Part shown: positions 62,456 to 64,000 of the stretch, piece after piece | How the letters are laid out: each line of letters begins with the position of its first letter | Numbering within the stretch: position 1 is the first letter of the stretch | The notes under the pieces: model-generated | Database searches by the model: none | What the model was told of the DNA's origin: nothing | Seen by the model: only the letters and a program-made list of their open reading frames with translations | Translations under genes and position numbers: made by a program | NCBI GenBank assembly: GCA_963576475.1 | Contig: OY754979.1 | Span: forward strand, 32,643,778 to 32,707,777 | Direction: 5' to 3' | Length of the DNA stretch: 64,000 nucleotides | Origin: Molanna angustata | Taxonomy: Eukaryota; Arthropoda; Insecta; Trichoptera; Molannidae

Positions 62456-64000
62456 CTTTTTTGTGTCCTCTCTACAGCCCAAACTATAAGTCTGATCGAC
62501 TTCATATTAACATCATGGGCCTTACTTACTATTTATAATACGAGTTTAATCCAATGCTAAGTCAGTTTTGGCCATACAAAAAACTGGGTAAGTATCAGCT
62601 TAAACCTAAATTACAAATAGTAAGTAAGGCCCTACATGTGTAAAGTGCAAAGACCTAGAGCTGATTAGTTTTCCATAGACAACTTTTGATTTCTTCTCTA
62701 TGAATTCATCATTTACGTTGTTTTTTTTTTGTGTCCTCTCTGCAGCCCAAACTATAAGTCCGATTGACTTCATATTGATATCACATGTGTTAAGTCCATA
62801 AACTTAGAGCTGATTAGTTTTCCATAGACAACGGTTCATTTTTTCCCAATGTTTCTTTATGATTTCATCTATTAAAACTGAAAAAATGCTCTCACGACCT
62901 GGAAATTAGAGATATTTTAATTTGGTTTCAACTATTTATACAACACCAAGAATCTTCATAAAATTGTATTCAAAGTTGGTCAATGTTAAAAGAAAAATAT
63001 TCAACGGTTTCAAAAATTATATTTTATTTAATGGATATTTGTATGAAACTTATATGTAACAAGAGAATTTTTTTATATTTGGCAATGTTCAGTTCATTGA
63101 TTTCATATTGATATAAGAATATTAATAGCTTGAACTTAGAACTGATTAGCTTTTCATAGATATCATAAAATTTCTTCATATGATATCACGTGTCAACATT
63201 GTCAAAATGCTCTAACGCTCTTAGAAACAAAATCTATCTGCTTTTTTTAAAAAATTTCATACAACATAAGCAGTCTTCACTATACTGCATTAATAGTTTG
63301 TCTATCTTAACATAAAAATATACTATCGGAAGAAAATTTATATTCCTGATAGTAACATTTAGTATGAATAAAAATGTAATTAGATAAATTTCTATTTATG
63401 GAAACGTTCAGTAATTTGATTTCATGTTATAATGTAAAGAGCTTGAACATAGAACTGATTAGCTTTCCATAAATAACAAAAAAAATCTTCATATGATATC
63501 ACCTGTCAAAATTTGGAAAATACTCTCGCGTTCTTTAGAACAAAATTTATCTGCTTTTTTTAAAATATTTCATACAACATAAGCATTCTTCCCTATACTG
63601 CATTAATAGTTTGTTTATCTTAACATAAAAATATACTATCGGAAGAAAATTTATATTCCTGATAGTAACATTTAGTATGAATAAAAATGTAATTAGATAA
63701 ATTTCTATGTATGGAAACGTTCAGTAATTTGATTTCATGTTATAATGTAAAGAGCTTGAACATAGAACTGATTAGCTTTCCATAAATAACAAAAAAATCT
63801 TCATATGATATCACGTGTCAAAATTTTGAAAATGCTCTCGCGTTCTTTAAATCAAAATTTATCTGCTTTTTTTAAAATATTTCATACAACATAAGCATTC
63901 TTCACTATACTGCATTAATAGTTTGTTTATCTTAACATAAAAATATACTATCGGAAGAAAATTTATATTCCTGGTAGTAACATTTAGTATGAATAAAAAT
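62450..64000. repeat. about 312-bp tandem array, at least five units, cut by the window end
   Basis: Landmarks ACTGATTAGCTTTCCAT, TTCATATGATATCAC, ATACAACATAAGCA and ACTATCGGAAGAAAATTTAT recur at about 312-bp steps (ACAACATAAGC at 63261, 63574 and 63886). Older units at 62450-62940 are more diverged. The last two are almost identical, suggesting recent growth rightwards. No coding potential. Confidence 0.87.
62517..62632. mobile_element. 116-bp MITE inside the 312-bp array
   Basis: GGGCCTTACTTACTATTTAT at the left and AATAGTAAGTAAGGCCC at the right form an inverted repeat with 21 of 22 bases paired. The next array unit (around 62779) lacks it, giving a natural empty site. Confidence 0.85.

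Overview
The window is animal nuclear DNA, most likely from an insect. It carries one intron-containing gene, degraded non-LTR retrotransposons, tRNA-derived SINEs, foldback MITEs, Helitron-like repeats and many satellites. The gene looks like the arthropod synaptic matrix gene hikaru genki (hig). AT richness and scattered strings like TAGGTACCTAC suggest Lepidoptera or Hemiptera, but the order cannot be fixed by eye. No prokaryotic gene, CRISPR array or virus was seen.

Layout. 1-9.4 kb: (TA)n arrays and a cluster of Helitron-like elements, one interrupted by a LINE. 9.44-24.88 kb: nine 3' exons of the hig-like gene on the + strand. They encode a CCP/sushi module, an Ig module, four more CCP modules and a long Ser/Thr-rich tail. 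The introns hold SINEs, a frameshifted LINE, a Helitron-like element and a 165-bp tandem array built from a LINE 3' end. 25-41 kb: intergenic, with LINE 3' fragments, a palindromic MITE, and tandem arrays of 31, 112, 21 and about 104 bp. 41.5-50.17 kb: one 8.6-kb satellite with 124 copies of a 70-bp unit. 50.2-62.4 kb: mosaic interspersed repeats, a foldback MITE family, a 520-bp (ATAAA)n tract, and 42-bp and 39-bp satellites. A possible promoter and first exon of another gene lies near 55.9-56.24 kb. 62.45-64 kb: an array of about 312-bp units that runs off the window end.

The hig-like gene is the only host gene I can support with coding sequence; its 5' exons lie outside the window or were not recognised. 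Two patterns stand out. First, the 70-bp satellite carries branch-point-like, acceptor-like and donor-like motifs in every unit, so on the + strand it looks like 123 tandem 59-nt introns separated by 11-nt exons. Second, three separate tandem arrays (20.7, 29.9 and 37.2 kb) are built from the 3' ends of retroelements.
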